DNA of 40,243 nucleotides. It comes from Oscillospiraceae bacterium. GTDB lineage: Bacteria > Bacillota_A > Clostridia > Oscillospirales > CAG-272. Positions 1 through 8,878 of the stretch are shown here, one piece after another (position 1 is the first letter of the stretch; each line of letters begins with the position of its first letter). Location of the stretch: positions 1 through 40,243 of the forward strand of contig SVRU01000015.1 in the NCBI GenBank assembly GCA_015064665.1, read 5' to 3'. The notes under the pieces were generated by a model that saw only the letters and a list, made by a program, of their open reading frames with translations, searched no databases and had not been told where the DNA came from. A program made the translations under genes and the position numbers.

Positions 1-1194
1 CATATAGCCCTCGTCAACACCCATACCGGGTTTTGCAAGAATCTGATCGGGCTTCGTTGCCATTGCGCAATGCACGCACACCTGTGCTGAGCGGTCTGTT
101 TCATTACAGGTTCCGCCCTGATATGCTCCGATTCCCTTTTCCTTACAGTAAAGCACTGCTTCGATAGTGTTGTTTATTCCGCCGAGGTCGGGAGTCTTGA
201 TCTGGATCATATGACCCGCCTTATTGTCGGCAAAAAGCTTAATATCTTCAAGAGTGTTACACCATTCGTCAGCTACGAGTTTAACGTCGCATCCGCGCTT
301 GTCAAGCTCTGCGGTAAGTCCTGCAAGAGCTTCTATCTGCGCTTCTCTCGTGCTGTCGCAATCCATAGGTCCTTCAATATGAAGCTTAAACGGCTTTGCT
401 ATCTCTCCGAGTTTTTCGATATAGTCTGCCATTGCAACGTAATTGTTGTTTCCGTAAACTGCTCCGATAGTTCCGTAGACGTCCATGTGCATAGCCGGCA
501 TATAACTGCTGTTTGCGCGGTTTTCGAGTATACGGTCGCGAAGCCATGCAACGTAATCGGCAAGAAGCTCACCGTTTTTACCGAATTTCGTTTCAACGTG
601 ATTTATGAGCGCGTGAGGCAATACCTGCGCCTCTTTGATTATCATTTTATCTGCGTTATCGTAACGGTCGTCACCCGACTGAGTAAAAATAGCAACGGGA
701 GTCTCGGAAACGGTACAACCGTATTCATCGGCAACTACCTCGCACATAATTCTGCCAGTTGCCTTTGCAACGGCGTCAAGAAGTGCCTGCGATAAACCGT
801 AGCGAATAGCGGTATGAAGTCTTTTTCCGTCAATCTTAATGGATTCCATCATTTTTGCAAGCTCACGGAAATTGTCCGCCTCGCGTCCGACAAGCTCGGG
901 CTTTATATACTTATCGATAAGGGGAATAAATTCCTCGGCAAGAAAGAGAGGATCGCGTCCGCCTGCCCCCGAATACTGAACTGCCGCACAGTCGCCGTAA
1001 GCTACCTGACCGTCCTCGAGAACTATCATAACGGAGATGGATTCACCAGCCTGACGAACGGCGCGGAAGCCCTCGGTTACGGGCGCTCCGACGTAGAATA
1101 CTCCGTCGTGAGCAGCTCCGCCCTTAATAGCGCGCTGGTCGTCGAAATAGAAGCCGGTTCGTCCGGCTGAACAAACAACGTTAACGATTTTCAT
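1..1194 (-). CDS. mal: 3-methylaspartate ammonia-lyase (partial, C-terminus cut by window edge)
   Basis: Eliminates ammonia from (2S,3S)-3-methylaspartate to give mesaconate, step 2 of the methylaspartate pathway. It is an enolase-superfamily TIM-barrel enzyme. I translated 398 codons from the ATG at 1194 leftward with no stop, so the last roughly 15 residues lie outside the window (family about 413 aa). Visible family residues are His194 (LPHALINH), the Mg2+ ligands Asp238 (AMHMDVYG), Glu274 (HIEGP) and Asp309 (VADEW), and the catalytic Lys333 (QIKTPDLGG). The start is supported by AGGAGT about 9 nt upstream. It lies 27 nt after glmE and is the last glm-operon gene seen here. Confidence 0.96.
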   Translation of the reverse strand, partial: MKIVNVVCSAGRTGFYFDDQRAIKGGAAHDGVFYVGAPVTEGFRAVRQAGESISVMIVLEDGQVAYGDCAAVQYSGAGGRDPLFLAEEFIPLIDKYIKPELVGREADNFRELAKMMESIKIDGKRLHTAIRYGLSQALLDAVAKATGRIMCEVVADEYGCTVSETPVAIFTQSGDDRYDNADKMIIKEAQVLPHALINHVETKFGKNGELLADYVAWLRDRILENRANSSYMPAMHMDVYGTIGAVYGNNNYVAMADYIEKLGEIAKPFKLHIEGPMDCDSTREAQIEALAGLTAELDKRGCDVKLVADEWCNTLEDIKLFADNKAGHMIQIKTPDLGGINNTIEAVLYCKEKGIGAYQGGTCNETDRSAQVCVHCAMATKPDQILAKPGMGVDEGYM

Positions 1195-1221
1195 TTTTTA
1201 TGTACTCCTATAATCAAAATA

Positions 1222-2673
1222 TCAATATTTGGGTCTGCCGACAAGTCTGCCCTTGCCGATAGCATAAACGTCATCAACTACCATTTGGAAGGACGCCTTT
1301 CTGCCTTCCTTGACAGCGCGCTCGTCGATCTTTTCACGATGAAAATCAATAAGCTCCTGCGTAAACGGAATATTACCGCGTTCAAGAATACGTACCGCGC
1401 CGTTATTGTCACGGCAAGGAAGCATAAGACCTGCATTTGCACGGCAGGGCGCAAACGGAACGTCTATAACGCCCGCTTCAACTCCGCGGCAGGCGCCTAC
1501 GGCAATGTCACCGTTGCCAAGCTCGAAGCACTTGTCGACGATAGCACGCGTTTCCTTGCGGATAATCTCCTTTTCAATTTCAAGGCTATCGGTTTCGAAG
1601 GTCTGGTCGTAAAGCATATTAACAACCTGCTTCGTACAGCGCAATCCCTCTGCGTTTGCTTCCATAGTAGGAATACCAACCGCCTCGTGAGGCGTTTTAA
1701 CGATAACCTTCGTTGCTTTCGAAAGTGCTGCAATAAGGCTGCCGAACGAAATAACGCCGAACGCCATTGCTTCGTCCGCGGGAAATCCGCCCATCCACTG
1801 ATGGAGAACCGTCGTAACATCAACATCACCGTATCCGTATTTCTTCAGATACTCGTCGGTAAGCTCCTCAAGAGTTCTGATTGCGGCAACGTCCTGCACG
1901 AGATTTCCGCACTGTCCGTAGCCTACGGTAATATTCTTGACTCCCTGCTCCGCTGCAAGAAGCGCTTCTATTATAGCTACCGAGTGAGAAATGCACGGCG
2001 GAACAAGCGTACCCGTAAGCGGACCGAAAGGCTCACGGTTTATTGAAACGCCCATTTCCTCGTAGATGCCGACGAGTCTGTCCGTGTACTGCCAGTCGCG
2101 TATCGTGCGCTCCATGGGAATATTCTTACAGTAAGGAAGATTGTATGAAATACCGCCGCCCTCGTAGCTTGTAAATCCGCCTGCAAGAGTTATTTCGGTA
2201 AGAAGTCTTGCATCGGGCGTTCCGTGACGGACCTGCATGGGAACGTTGACGCTTTCTATAACTCTTCTGCAATTTGCAACTCCGTGGTTAACCGCGGGAA
2301 ATCCGTTGAGCATAGCTCTTCCGAGACGAATAGATTCGGAAATGCCGCCTTCGGCTTCTTCATACCTGTTCTGACGGGTATAGCTGTCAATCGTTGACGG
2401 AAGCAGATCAGCCTCGCCGTTCTTTTCAAGATATTGCATAAGCTTTATATGCTCTTCAATAACGGGAACTCCCGCGCGAGGCTGTATAAGAGTACGTCGC
2501 TCTCGCTTTGCATCGAGCAGTTTTTTAGAGAACTTTCTGTTCTCGGGCATCGCTTTGTGATATGCAACCGCTTCTTCAAGATCTACGTCCTTACCCGTGT
2601 GCCACTGTGAAAGCACCTCGGCGCGCTGCCTATAAAATTCTTCGTCGGATAAACGCTTATTCTGTATATCCAT
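1222..2673 (-). CDS. glmE: Glutamate mutase epsilon subunit (methylaspartate mutase, large subunit)
   Basis: Catalytic TIM-barrel subunit of the adenosylcobalamin-dependent mutase that rearranges L-glutamate to (2S,3S)-3-methylaspartate. It works with GlmS. The 483 aa match the family length. The three substrate-carboxylate arginines known from the Clostridium cochlearium enzyme fall at the same numbers here: Arg66 (QPRAGVP), Arg100 (SYTRQNR) and Arg149 ([10 protein letters not shown]). The ATG at 2673 overlaps the end of glmL by 17 nt, so translation is probably coupled. mal follows directly. Confidence 0.97.
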   Translation of the reverse strand: MDIQNKRLSDEEFYRQRAEVLSQWHTGKDVDLEEAVAYHKAMPENRKFSKKLLDAKRERRTLIQPRAGVPVIEEHIKLMQYLEKNGEADLLPSTIDSYTRQNRYEEAEGGISESIRLGRAMLNGFPAVNHGVANCRRVIESVNVPMQVRHGTPDARLLTEITLAGGFTSYEGGGISYNLPYCKNIPMERTIRDWQYTDRLVGIYEEMGVSINREPFGPLTGTLVPPCISHSVAIIEALLAAEQGVKNITVGYGQCGNLVQDVAAIRTLEELTDEYLKKYGYGDVDVTTVLHQWMGGFPADEAMAFGVISFGSLIAALSKATKVIVKTPHEAVGIPTMEANAEGLRCTKQVVNMLYDQTFETDSLEIEKEIIRKETRAIVDKCFELGNGDIAVGACRGVEAGVIDVPFAPCRANAGLMLPCRDNNGAVRILERGNIPFTQELIDFHREKIDERAVKEGRKASFQMVVDDVYAIGKGRLVGRPKY

Positions 2674-4048
2674 ATTGAGAAAGCTCCTTTTTCATTATTC
2701 TGATTGCCGCCATCGGATAATGCAAGCTAAGCAGACCCATTGCGGCAAGAATGTATTGTTTGTCTACCAGAACCTCGGCTTCTTTAGGTCGCAGAGATTC
2801 GGGATGCGACGGTGAATAGAGTGCTGCCGATGCAATCTCCCCCGTCCTTTTCGTATGTATCAGGCTTCCGCCTGTAATAACTATTTTCTTTACCTGTGTC
2901 AGATTTTTTCCTTCCTGAACGAAGGTTTGACCCATCATTGTGTAGGTTTCCTGTATAGTTCCCGCATGTCTTGTAACAGCCTCTTCAATTGCGGATGAAG
3001 CCAGTGCAAAATCAAGAGCCTCAAGCTCCGGGTCGCCGCCGGGAATCCTCTCTTTATTGGCTGACAGCTCGTCTACGAGAATTTTTACGCGCTCTGTACC
3101 AAGCCCCGATAAAGACGCAATCTTATCAATGCCTGCCGACTCAATTATGCCGTAAATACTATATCGCATACCGATATCACCCTCGACCGTGCGTTTAGCA
3201 TACGGCTCCGGCAGTCCCTTATAAACGGTATTCATATGCTCTGGCATACCATCGGCTATCGAATAAACGTCGGTCGTTGCACCGCCCACGTCAAGCGCGA
3301 TAAGCTCGCCTATTCCAAGCTCGTCTCCGTATCCCTTCGCAAGCAACTCGGTTGCCGCGAGAACGGCTGACGGAGTGGGCATCATTATATCGGTAAGAAG
3401 CTCCGATGCGCGACTGAGTCCCTTTGCCTCAATTATACGTTCAAGAAAAATTTCGCGTATTTTTTGCTGAGTCGGCGCAATATTCAAAACGCCGAATTTC
3501 GGCATTACGTTAGGGCAGACGTAAGTCTCACACCCTTCGAGTATTTTTTCACATTCGCGGGATGCGGTGCGATTGCCGGCAATTATAATCGGAAAATCCG
3601 GCTTTATCGCCGCCAGCATTTTTGCGTTGTGCAGAATACATTCGGTATTTCCGCCGTCGGTTCCGCCAACGAGCAGAAAAATATCAGGCTTGGATTTTTT
3701 TATCTCTTCGGCATCATCATCGGTAATCTGAAAGGCATATATACCGACCACCTTTGCGCCCGCTCCGAGACTTGCAAGCTTCGCCGCCTCGCCCGTCAGC
3801 TCGGGAACAAGACCGCTGGTTATCATTCTTAGACCGCCTGCGGCTGACGAGCAGGCATAGCACGCCTCATATTCCCTCTTACCGATTCTCTTTTCAAGAA
3901 GAGAAAGCCCTTTTCGAAGTCCGTCGTTGACGTCGGTTTCTACGGTAGTAAACGCCGATGCCGTGCCGATTATTTGCTCTGCATCCACGTCGACTGCCGT
4001 AAGCTTGGTATAAGTACTGCCGAAATCTATCAGCAATATATTTTTCAC
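2657..4048 (-). CDS. glmL: GlmL/MutL, ASKHA-fold protein of the glutamate mutase operon
   Basis: 463-aa protein of the MutL family that always accompanies glutamate mutase genes. It has an ASKHA (actin/Hsp70-like) ATPase fold and is thought to maintain or reactivate the B12 enzyme; that role is inferred from the family. The N-terminal phosphate-binding motif [11 protein letters not shown] and a second one, [13 protein letters not shown] near the middle, are visible, along with [10 protein letters not shown]. The start is a GTG at 4048 that shares one base with the glmS stop codon (TAGTG arrangement), which implies translational coupling. Confidence 0.93.
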   Translation of the reverse strand: MKNILLIDFGSTYTKLTAVDVDAEQIIGTASAFTTVETDVNDGLRKGLSLLEKRIGKREYEACYACSSAAGGLRMITSGLVPELTGEAAKLASLGAGAKVVGIYAFQITDDDAEEIKKSKPDIFLLVGGTDGGNTECILHNAKMLAAIKPDFPIIIAGNRTASRECEKILEGCETYVCPNVMPKFGVLNIAPTQQKIREIFLERIIEAKGLSRASELLTDIMMPTPSAVLAATELLAKGYGDELGIGELIALDVGGATTDVYSIADGMPEHMNTVYKGLPEPYAKRTVEGDIGMRYSIYGIIESAGIDKIASLSGLGTERVKILVDELSANKERIPGGDPELEALDFALASSAIEEAVTRHAGTIQETYTMMGQTFVQEGKNLTQVKKIVITGGSLIHTKRTGEIASAALYSPSHPESLRPKEAEVLVDKQYILAAMGLLSLHYPMAAIRIMKKELSQYGYTE

Positions 4049-4473
4049 TATTCGTTACCGCCCATATGCAATAGTTCGCGCAGAGCCTCTATAGTAGTTT
4101 CCGGAGTAGTTCCGGGTGGGAAAGCGCGGTCAAATCCCATCGCTTTAAAACGTTGCTCCACTTCTTCGAACTTCTGTTTGCCTATGACTATGTTTCCGCC
4201 AACTACAAGGGGAATACCCTTGAGTCCCGCCTCGTCGCATTTTTCGCGCAGACCGCGGCAGTCAAGCTCACCCTGTCCGTAAAGCGAGGAAACGACTATC
4301 GCATCGGCATCCGACTCTATTGCGGCGGCAATATATTCTTCCTGTGCAACCATTACACCAAGGTTTACAACCTCAAATCCCGCCTGCGTGAAAGCGTGAT
4401 AGAGGATCTTGTTACCGACGGCGTGAACGTCTGCACCAATAACTCCTATAACCAGTACCTTCTTTTTTTTCAT
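4048..4473 (-). CDS. glmS: Glutamate mutase sigma subunit (B12-binding)
   Basis: Small cobalamin-binding subunit of glutamate mutase (141 aa). It carries the base-off/His-on motif DxHxxG (GADVHAVG, residues 14-20), whose His is the lower axial cobalt ligand. Further Rossmann-like B12 contacts are [10 protein letters not shown] and [10 protein letters not shown] chose the ATG at 4473 because AGAGGTG lies about 7 nt upstream; the open frame extends 10 codons further without such a signal. It is the first gene of glmS-glmL-glmE-mal and sits about 80 nt below a consensus promoter. I see no B12 riboswitch in the short leader. Confidence 0.96.
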   Translation of the reverse strand: MKKKKVLVIGVIGADVHAVGNKILYHAFTQAGFEVVNLGVMVAQEEYIAAAIESDADAIVVSSLYGQGELDCRGLREKCDEAGLKGIPLVVGGNIVIGKQKFEEVEQRFKAMGFDRAFPPGTTPETTIEALRELLHMGGNE

Positions 4474-4553
4474 CCCAAAACACCTCTTATTCCTTCTTGG
4501 CAAAATACAAGAACCAAGATTGTACTAAAAAAAATACAATTTTACGCACCTAT

Positions 4554-4582
4554 ATAATACACCATTGCTTTGTAAATGTCAA
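4554..4582 (-). promoter_or_regulatory. Promoter of the glmSLE-mal operon
   Basis: On the minus strand TTGACA (4582-4577) is followed by a 17-nt spacer and TATTAT (4559-4554). The -35 is perfect and the -10 matches 5 of 6. It sits between the shared terminator hairpin and glmS, so the glm genes are transcribed separately from the cit-fum genes upstream. Confidence 0.8.
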
Positions 4583-4615
4583 GGCATAATTTCAAAATTA
4601 AAAAGATTATTTTTT

Positions 4616-4681
4616 AAATAAAGAAATGCAGGCTGATTTACCCGTTTTCATTGGGGATAATCAGCCTGCATTTCTTTATTT
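4616..4681. terminator. Intrinsic terminator with a 23-bp stem
   Basis: The arm 4616-4638 is the perfect reverse complement of 4659-4681, with a 20-nt loop. The fumarase beta stop codon lies inside the 3' arm. It ends the citDEF-fum operon just before the glm promoter. The A/T-rich foot supplies a U tract on the minus strand. Confidence 0.85.
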
Positions 4682-5236
4682 ATTCAATGATTTAAGATAG
4701 AGTTCTCTGCCGGTTTCATATAGGTTATTCCCCTCGGAATCGATAATTACGATAACGGGAAAATCCTCAACCTCAAGACGTCTTATTGCCTCTGCACCAA
4801 GGTCGTCGTATGCAACCACCTCTGCCTTTTTGATGCATTTACTGAGTAATGCGCCGCATCCGCCTATCGCGCCGAAATAAACGGCGCCGTGCTCCTTCAT
4901 TGCGGCAACAACCTCAGCACCTCTTTTACCCTTGCCTATCATTGCCGTTTGACCTTTTTTAATAAGCGTTGGGCTATACGCATCCATGCGATATGAGGTT
5001 GTCGGTCCTGCTGAGCCTATCGTCTGACCGGGCTTTGCGGGAGTTGGACCGACGAAATAAATTATACTGTTCTTTACATCGATAGGAAGCTCTTTATTTT
5101 GAGCGACGAGCTCGCAAAGTCTTTTATGCGCAGCGTCGCGCGCGGTATAAATAATTCCCGAAATAAGACAGCTGTCACCCGCTTTGAGCTTTCTCGCCTC
5201 ATCGCGCGTGAGGGGCGTTTTTATTGAAATTGACAT
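4676..5236 (-). CDS. Class I fumarase-type hydratase, beta subunit (probable mesaconase small subunit)
   Basis: C-terminal half of a two-subunit, [4Fe-4S]-dependent class I fumarase / L-tartrate dehydratase (186 aa). The family motifs PAKPGQTIGSAGPTTSYRMD (active-site region) and MIGKGKR are clear. With the alpha subunit it would hydrate fumarate or mesaconate. Because mesaconate is made by the neighbouring operon and citramalate must be formed from it, mesaconase is the more likely main activity; this is inference from context. The start ATG shares a base with the alpha stop (TGATG). The 3' end runs into the terminator. Confidence 0.9.
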   Translation of the reverse strand: MSISIKTPLTRDEARKLKAGDSCLISGIIYTARDAAHKRLCELVAQNKELPIDVKNSIIYFVGPTPAKPGQTIGSAGPTTSYRMDAYSPTLIKKGQTAMIGKGKRGAEVVAAMKEHGAVYFGAIGGCGALLSKCIKKAEVVAYDDLGAEAIRRLEVEDFPVIVIIDSEGNNLYETGRELYLKSLNK

Positions 5237-6075
5237 CAGAGCACCTCCGTTTTATGCCTTGTAACGTGGCAATTGATATTGACTGCCACGGGCATCCCGG
5301 CTATGTGGGTGGGCATCGTTTCAATATTGACGGCAAGAGCGGTTGTTTTTCCTCCAAATCCCTGCGGACCAATGCCAAGCTTATTTATCTCTTCAAGAAG
5401 CTCTTTTTCAAGATCCTCATAATAAGGATTTCCGTTATGCTCGCCGAGCGGACGAAGAAGCGCTCTTTTTGCAAGATACGCAGCCTTATCAAAGGTTCCT
5501 CCGATACCGACTCCTACGACTATCGGAGGGCACGGATTAGGTCCCGCTTCTTCCACCGTATTAATAACGAATTTCTTGACTCCCTCAACTCCGTCGGATG
5601 GGCGAAGCATGGCGATTCTGCTCATATTTTCGCTTCCAAAGCCCTTCGGAGCAACGGTTATCTCAAGCTTTTCCCCCGAAACTATATCACAGTATATCAT
5701 AGCGGGGGTATTGTCACCCGTATTAACTCTGTCAAGAGGGTCGCGAACGACGCTTTTTCTTAAATATCCCTCGCTATATCCCTGTCTTACACCCTCGTTG
5801 ACGGCTTCATAAAGATCACCGTTAATATGTAAATCCTGTCCGAGCTTAAGGAAAACGCAGGCAACACCCGTATCCTGACAAACAGGCACGTCGTTTTCAT
5901 CGGCAATCTCAAAATTTTCGATTATTCTATCGAGTATTTCCCTGGCACTCTGCCACTCTTCATTATTACGGCACCCGCGTATGCAGGATTTTACGTCGTC
6001 GGTAAGGTGGCAATTCGCAGAGATGCACAGCCTTCTCACCGCATCGGTGATGCGTGCCGCGTTTAATTCTCTCAT
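5236..6075 (-). CDS. Class I fumarase-type hydratase, alpha subunit (probable mesaconase large subunit)
   Basis: 279-aa N-terminal half of a class I fumarase, carrying the oxygen-sensitive [4Fe-4S] cluster. Candidate cluster cysteines are in VCQDTGVACVF (near residue 64) and NPCPPIVVGVG (near residue 182), with a further Cys in NINCHVTRH near the end. These are typical of FumA/TtdA alpha chains. It lies 24 nt after citF in the same operon and is followed without a gap by the beta subunit. The link to citramalate lyase in one transcript favours mesaconate as substrate. An ordinary fumarase cannot be excluded from sequence. Confidence 0.9.
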   Translation of the reverse strand: MRELNAARITDAVRRLCISANCHLTDDVKSCIRGCRNNEEWQSAREILDRIIENFEIADENDVPVCQDTGVACVFLKLGQDLHINGDLYEAVNEGVRQGYSEGYLRKSVVRDPLDRVNTGDNTPAMIYCDIVSGEKLEITVAPKGFGSENMSRIAMLRPSDGVEGVKKFVINTVEEAGPNPCPPIVVGVGIGGTFDKAAYLAKRALLRPLGEHNGNPYYEDLEKELLEEINKLGIGPQGFGGKTTALAVNIETMPTHIAGMPVAVNINCHVTRHKTEVL

Positions 6076-6099
6076 TGTTTAAATTCTCCGTAATATTAT

Positions 6100-7503
6100 C
6101 TATTTTACACTGTAAATTTTGTCAAGCAGATTTCCCTCTCTGCCGATAACCTCGGCAACAACGCGATCTTCCCTGACAAGCTTTTTCGGCTTGCCCGTGA
6201 TAAGCTCGGTCTTTGCCTTCAAATCGTTTATATCAATCACGGGAAGCCTTGCATCCTTAAACCTATCAATAAGATCGGTTCTTCTCGGATTGACGGCTAT
6301 TCCGCCCTGCGTAACGAGAACGTCAATATTTTCTCCGGGAGTTGATATACAGTTAACGCGCTCGGTAACGATAGGAAGTCTTGCGCGAAACATAGGCGCT
6401 ATTATCATACAAAGCTTTGAGCCTGCGGCGGTATCACTGTGTCCGCCCGAGCCGCCCATAATATAACCGTTTGAATCGGTATGCACGTTAACGTTAAAAT
6501 CGGTATCAATCTCGGTTGCGCCGAGTATAACAACGTCAAGTGAGTCAACGGCTGCACTCTTTGCGCCCGGAGATGCATACTGCATAGCCGATATTTCTCT
6601 GTGTCTCGGGTCGGTGCGTATAGACTCTACGGCATCAAGGTCAAAGCACTGAACGTCAAGAAGTGCCTCAAAGCAACCCGACCTTAGCATATCTACCATA
6701 TAGCCGGTGATACCGCCGAGTCCGAAACTTCCCTTTACCTTCTTCTTGATCATAATTTCCTTAAGGAATTTTGCCGCAGCAAGAGAAGCGCCGCCCGCGC
6801 CCGTCTGAAATGAAAATCCGTTTTTCAGCAGTCCCGACGCGTCAATCGCCTTCGCGGCATACGAGGCCATTACAAGACCTACGGGATCTCTCGTTATCTT
6901 CGTCGTTCCCGAAACGATTCCTGCAGGATCACCAATCGCGTCAAGAGTCACCACGTAATCAACGTAATCCTCGGATATTGAAAAATCCGCAAGGGGATAC
7001 GGTACGAGATTATCGGTAATAACCACTACGCGCTTTGCATACATAGCATCCGCAAAGGCGTAACCGAGGCTTCCGCAGGCTGATTTGCCGTACTTGCCCG
7101 AAGAGTTACCCATAACGTCTGCCGTAGGCGCGGCAATAAAGGCAACGTCAATCTCTTCTCTACCTTCTATTATACTGTGCGGACGTCCGCCGTGGGTATA
7201 AAATTTCACGGGATTATAGAGAATTCCCTCGGAAATTGCCCTTCCGAGTCCAGCGCCTATATAGTCGGCGCAAACATCTCTTACCACGCCGTTTTTAATA
7301 TGCTTAATAAGAGGGGCGTGAGTATCGAAAAGCGAGCTGGCGTTCAGTTTAAGATTACGTATTCCAAGCTCGGCAATCTCTTCCATAACAGCGTTCAGAA
7401 CGAAATCGCCGTTTCTGAGATGATGATGAAAGGACACGGTCATTCCGTCCTTAAGTCCCGAGAGCTTTATTGCCTCCTTAAGTGAACTGACAAGCTTATT
7501 CAC
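6100..7503 (-). CDS. citF: Citrate/citramalate lyase alpha subunit (acyl-ACP transferase)
   Basis: Alpha subunit of the citrate lyase family. It swaps acetyl for citryl or citramalyl on the acyl carrier protein and has a CoA-transferase-like fold. Recognisable stretches are SFHHHLRNGDFVLN, GNSSGKYGKSACGSLGYAF, FQTGAGGASLAAAKFL and IMGGSGGHSDTAAGSK. I start it at the GTG at 7503 because AAGGAGGGG ends 5 nt upstream; the reading frame is open further back into citE but has no comparable signal. That gives 467 aa. Adjacent glutamate mutase, methylaspartase and hydratase genes suggest citramalate lyase (CimA) rather than citrate lyase. Confidence 0.93.
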   Translation of the reverse strand: MNKLVSSLKEAIKLSGLKDGMTVSFHHHLRNGDFVLNAVMEEIAELGIRNLKLNASSLFDTHAPLIKHIKNGVVRDVCADYIGAGLGRAISEGILYNPVKFYTHGGRPHSIIEGREEIDVAFIAAPTADVMGNSSGKYGKSACGSLGYAFADAMYAKRVVVITDNLVPYPLADFSISEDYVDYVVTLDAIGDPAGIVSGTTKITRDPVGLVMASYAAKAIDASGLLKNGFSFQTGAGGASLAAAKFLKEIMIKKKVKGSFGLGGITGYMVDMLRSGCFEALLDVQCFDLDAVESIRTDPRHREISAMQYASPGAKSAAVDSLDVVILGATEIDTDFNVNVHTDSNGYIMGGSGGHSDTAAGSKLCMIIAPMFRARLPIVTERVNCISTPGENIDVLVTQGGIAVNPRRTDLIDRFKDARLPVIDINDLKAKTELITGKPKKLVREDRVVAEVIGREGNLLDKIYSVK

Positions 7504-7504
7504 G

Positions 7505-8377
7505 TTAACCCCTCCTTTCGATTCCAAGCGCGCACGCCATGGCAATTGTGCGTTCCGCCCTTGCAACGATGGGCGCGTCTATCATTTTTCCGCGAAGAGA
7601 GATTGCTCCCTTACCCTCTGCCTTTGCGCGTTTTATAGCATCGATTACCTCGTACGCATACTCTATTTCATCAAGTGACGGTGAAAATACGTTATTGATA
7701 ACGTCAACGTGCCTCGGTGAAATCGATGCTTTTCCCGTAAATCCGAGTGATTTTGCAAGCTCTGCATCTTCGGCTATTCCAACGTCGTCGTTAACGTCAG
7801 TAAACGGAGTATCGTAAACGTCAACCCCTGCCGCGCGCGCCGCCACGACAAGACGTGTGCGGGCGTATTCGATTTCCCTGCCGCCGCGGGTGCGTTTGCA
7901 TTGAAGGTCGGCTGTCAAATCCTCTGCGCCGAGAAAAAGGCCGTGAACTCTTTTTGATGCCGTTGCAATCGCAAAGGAGTTTTCAACGCCGATAGCCGTT
8001 TCGATAAGAGCGATGATTCCGACGGAGCCTTGTCGGATTCCAAAATTCTTTTCAACCTCGCTCATATATTTATCAACCGTGAGAACGTCGTCTGCGGTTG
8101 CGGTTTTCGGTAAAAGAATAAAATTGGGGCATAGAGGAAGAACGGCGTCGATATCCTTGTGCCAATATTCCGTATCTGTTGAATTTATTCTGACTATCCT
8201 GCCGCATTGAAGCTCCGTATACTTCATAGTGTTGCGCACGAGAATCCGCGCAGCATCCTTCTCAGCGGGCGATACGGCATCCTCTAGATCAAATATGACC
8301 GCATCAGCTCCGAGAAATCCCGCATTTATAAGCATGTTGGGGTTGTTACCCGGTAAAAACAAAAGACTGCGATACAT
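7505..8377 (-). CDS. citE: Citrate/citramalate lyase beta subunit
   Basis: HpcH/HpaI-type TIM-barrel lyase subunit (290 aa). It cleaves citryl- or citramalyl-ACP to acetyl-ACP plus oxaloacetate or pyruvate. Family motifs are RSLLFLPGNNPNM at the N-terminus, DLEDAVSPAEKD (Mg2+ and substrate contacts), RINSTDTEYWHKD, LIETAIGVENSFAIA and LGAEDLTADL. Its stop is one base before the citF start. Its ATG at 8377 coincides with the end of citD, so citD-citE-citF are translationally coupled. Sequence cannot tell citrate from citramalate; context favours citramalate (C. tetanomorphum-type pathway). Confidence 0.95.
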   Translation of the reverse strand: MYRSLLFLPGNNPNMLINAGFLGADAVIFDLEDAVSPAEKDAARILVRNTMKYTELQCGRIVRINSTDTEYWHKDIDAVLPLCPNFILLPKTATADDVLTVDKYMSEVEKNFGIRQGSVGIIALIETAIGVENSFAIATASKRVHGLFLGAEDLTADLQCKRTRGGREIEYARTRLVVAARAAGVDVYDTPFTDVNDDVGIAEDAELAKSLGFTGKASISPRHVDVINNVFSPSLDEIEYAYEVIDAIKRAKAEGKGAISLRGKMIDAPIVARAERTIAMACALGIERRG

Positions 8378-8643
8378 CAGGCTTCACCTCCGCCTCTGTT
8401 TATAGCCGTTTCCACTCTTGCGCGGATAACGCATTCAAGAGCGCCTCTGTCAACAACGCGCACCGAAGCTGCTTTTACTTCGCATTCCGAAAGCACCTCT
8501 CGCACGGCGCACTCTATTTTTTCTCCGAACTGTTTTTCAACCACGGACTCGATTTGGATATTTATTTCGCTATCCGGCTTAATTTCAACGTAAGCATCGC
8601 TCGATTCCATTGTACCTGCGGTTGCTTTTTTTAATATAATCAC
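8377..8643 (-). CDS. citD: Citrate/citramalate lyase acyl carrier protein (gamma subunit)
   Basis: Small acyl carrier subunit (88 aa). With the GTG start at 8643 the prosthetic-group serine falls at Ser14 (ATAGTMESSD), the same position as in well-studied CitD proteins. AAAAGGAG lies about 7 nt upstream of that GTG. An upstream ATG in the same frame (8700) would add 19 residues that the family lacks. The conserved SVEKQFG and GALECVIRAR segments are present. The serine is loaded with triphosphoribosyl-dephospho-CoA, probably by the divergent citXG product. Confidence 0.93.
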   Translation of the reverse strand: MIILKKATAGTMESSDAYVEIKPDSEINIQIESVVEKQFGEKIECAVREVLSECEVKAASVRVVDRGALECVIRARVETAINRGGGEA

Positions 8644-8778
8644 CTTCAAACTCCTTTTAACACAAGTTTCGATCATACGATTGTATTTTTTATTATACAA
8701 TATCCCGTATGGAAAAGCAATATTTTTTGAAATTTAAATAATTTTTTCGTTTTTCTCTTTTTTTTCGCACCAACCTAT

Positions 8779-8807
8779 AGTATAATAATGTCAAAGTTTA
8801 TCGACAA
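8779..8807 (-). promoter_or_regulatory. Probable promoter of citD-citE-citF-fum, overlapping a divergent -10
   Basis: On the minus strand TTGTCG (8807-8802), a 17-nt spacer and TATACT (8784-8779) precede citD by about 135 nt. The same bases read on the plus strand give TATAAT (8781-8786), a candidate -10 for citC, although its -35 is poor. Two divergent start sites sharing these bases would be mutually exclusive. The stretch 8644-8878 holds no gene. Confidence 0.55.
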
Positions 8808-8878
8808 AAAACCTTGATGTAATAAATTTCAACCTATTTGGTCGCGTAAAGTCTTATAAAAACTATGAGGTTTCCTAC

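Noticed and set aside
211..1170. Plus-strand frames across the first 1.2 kb
   Set aside because: The minus strand encodes methylaspartate ammonia-lyase with all active-site residues, so these are antisense shadows.
4474..4615. B12 riboswitch in front of the B12-dependent mutase genes
   Set aside because: The leader is only about 80 nt from the promoter to glmS and contains no B12-box-like sequence.
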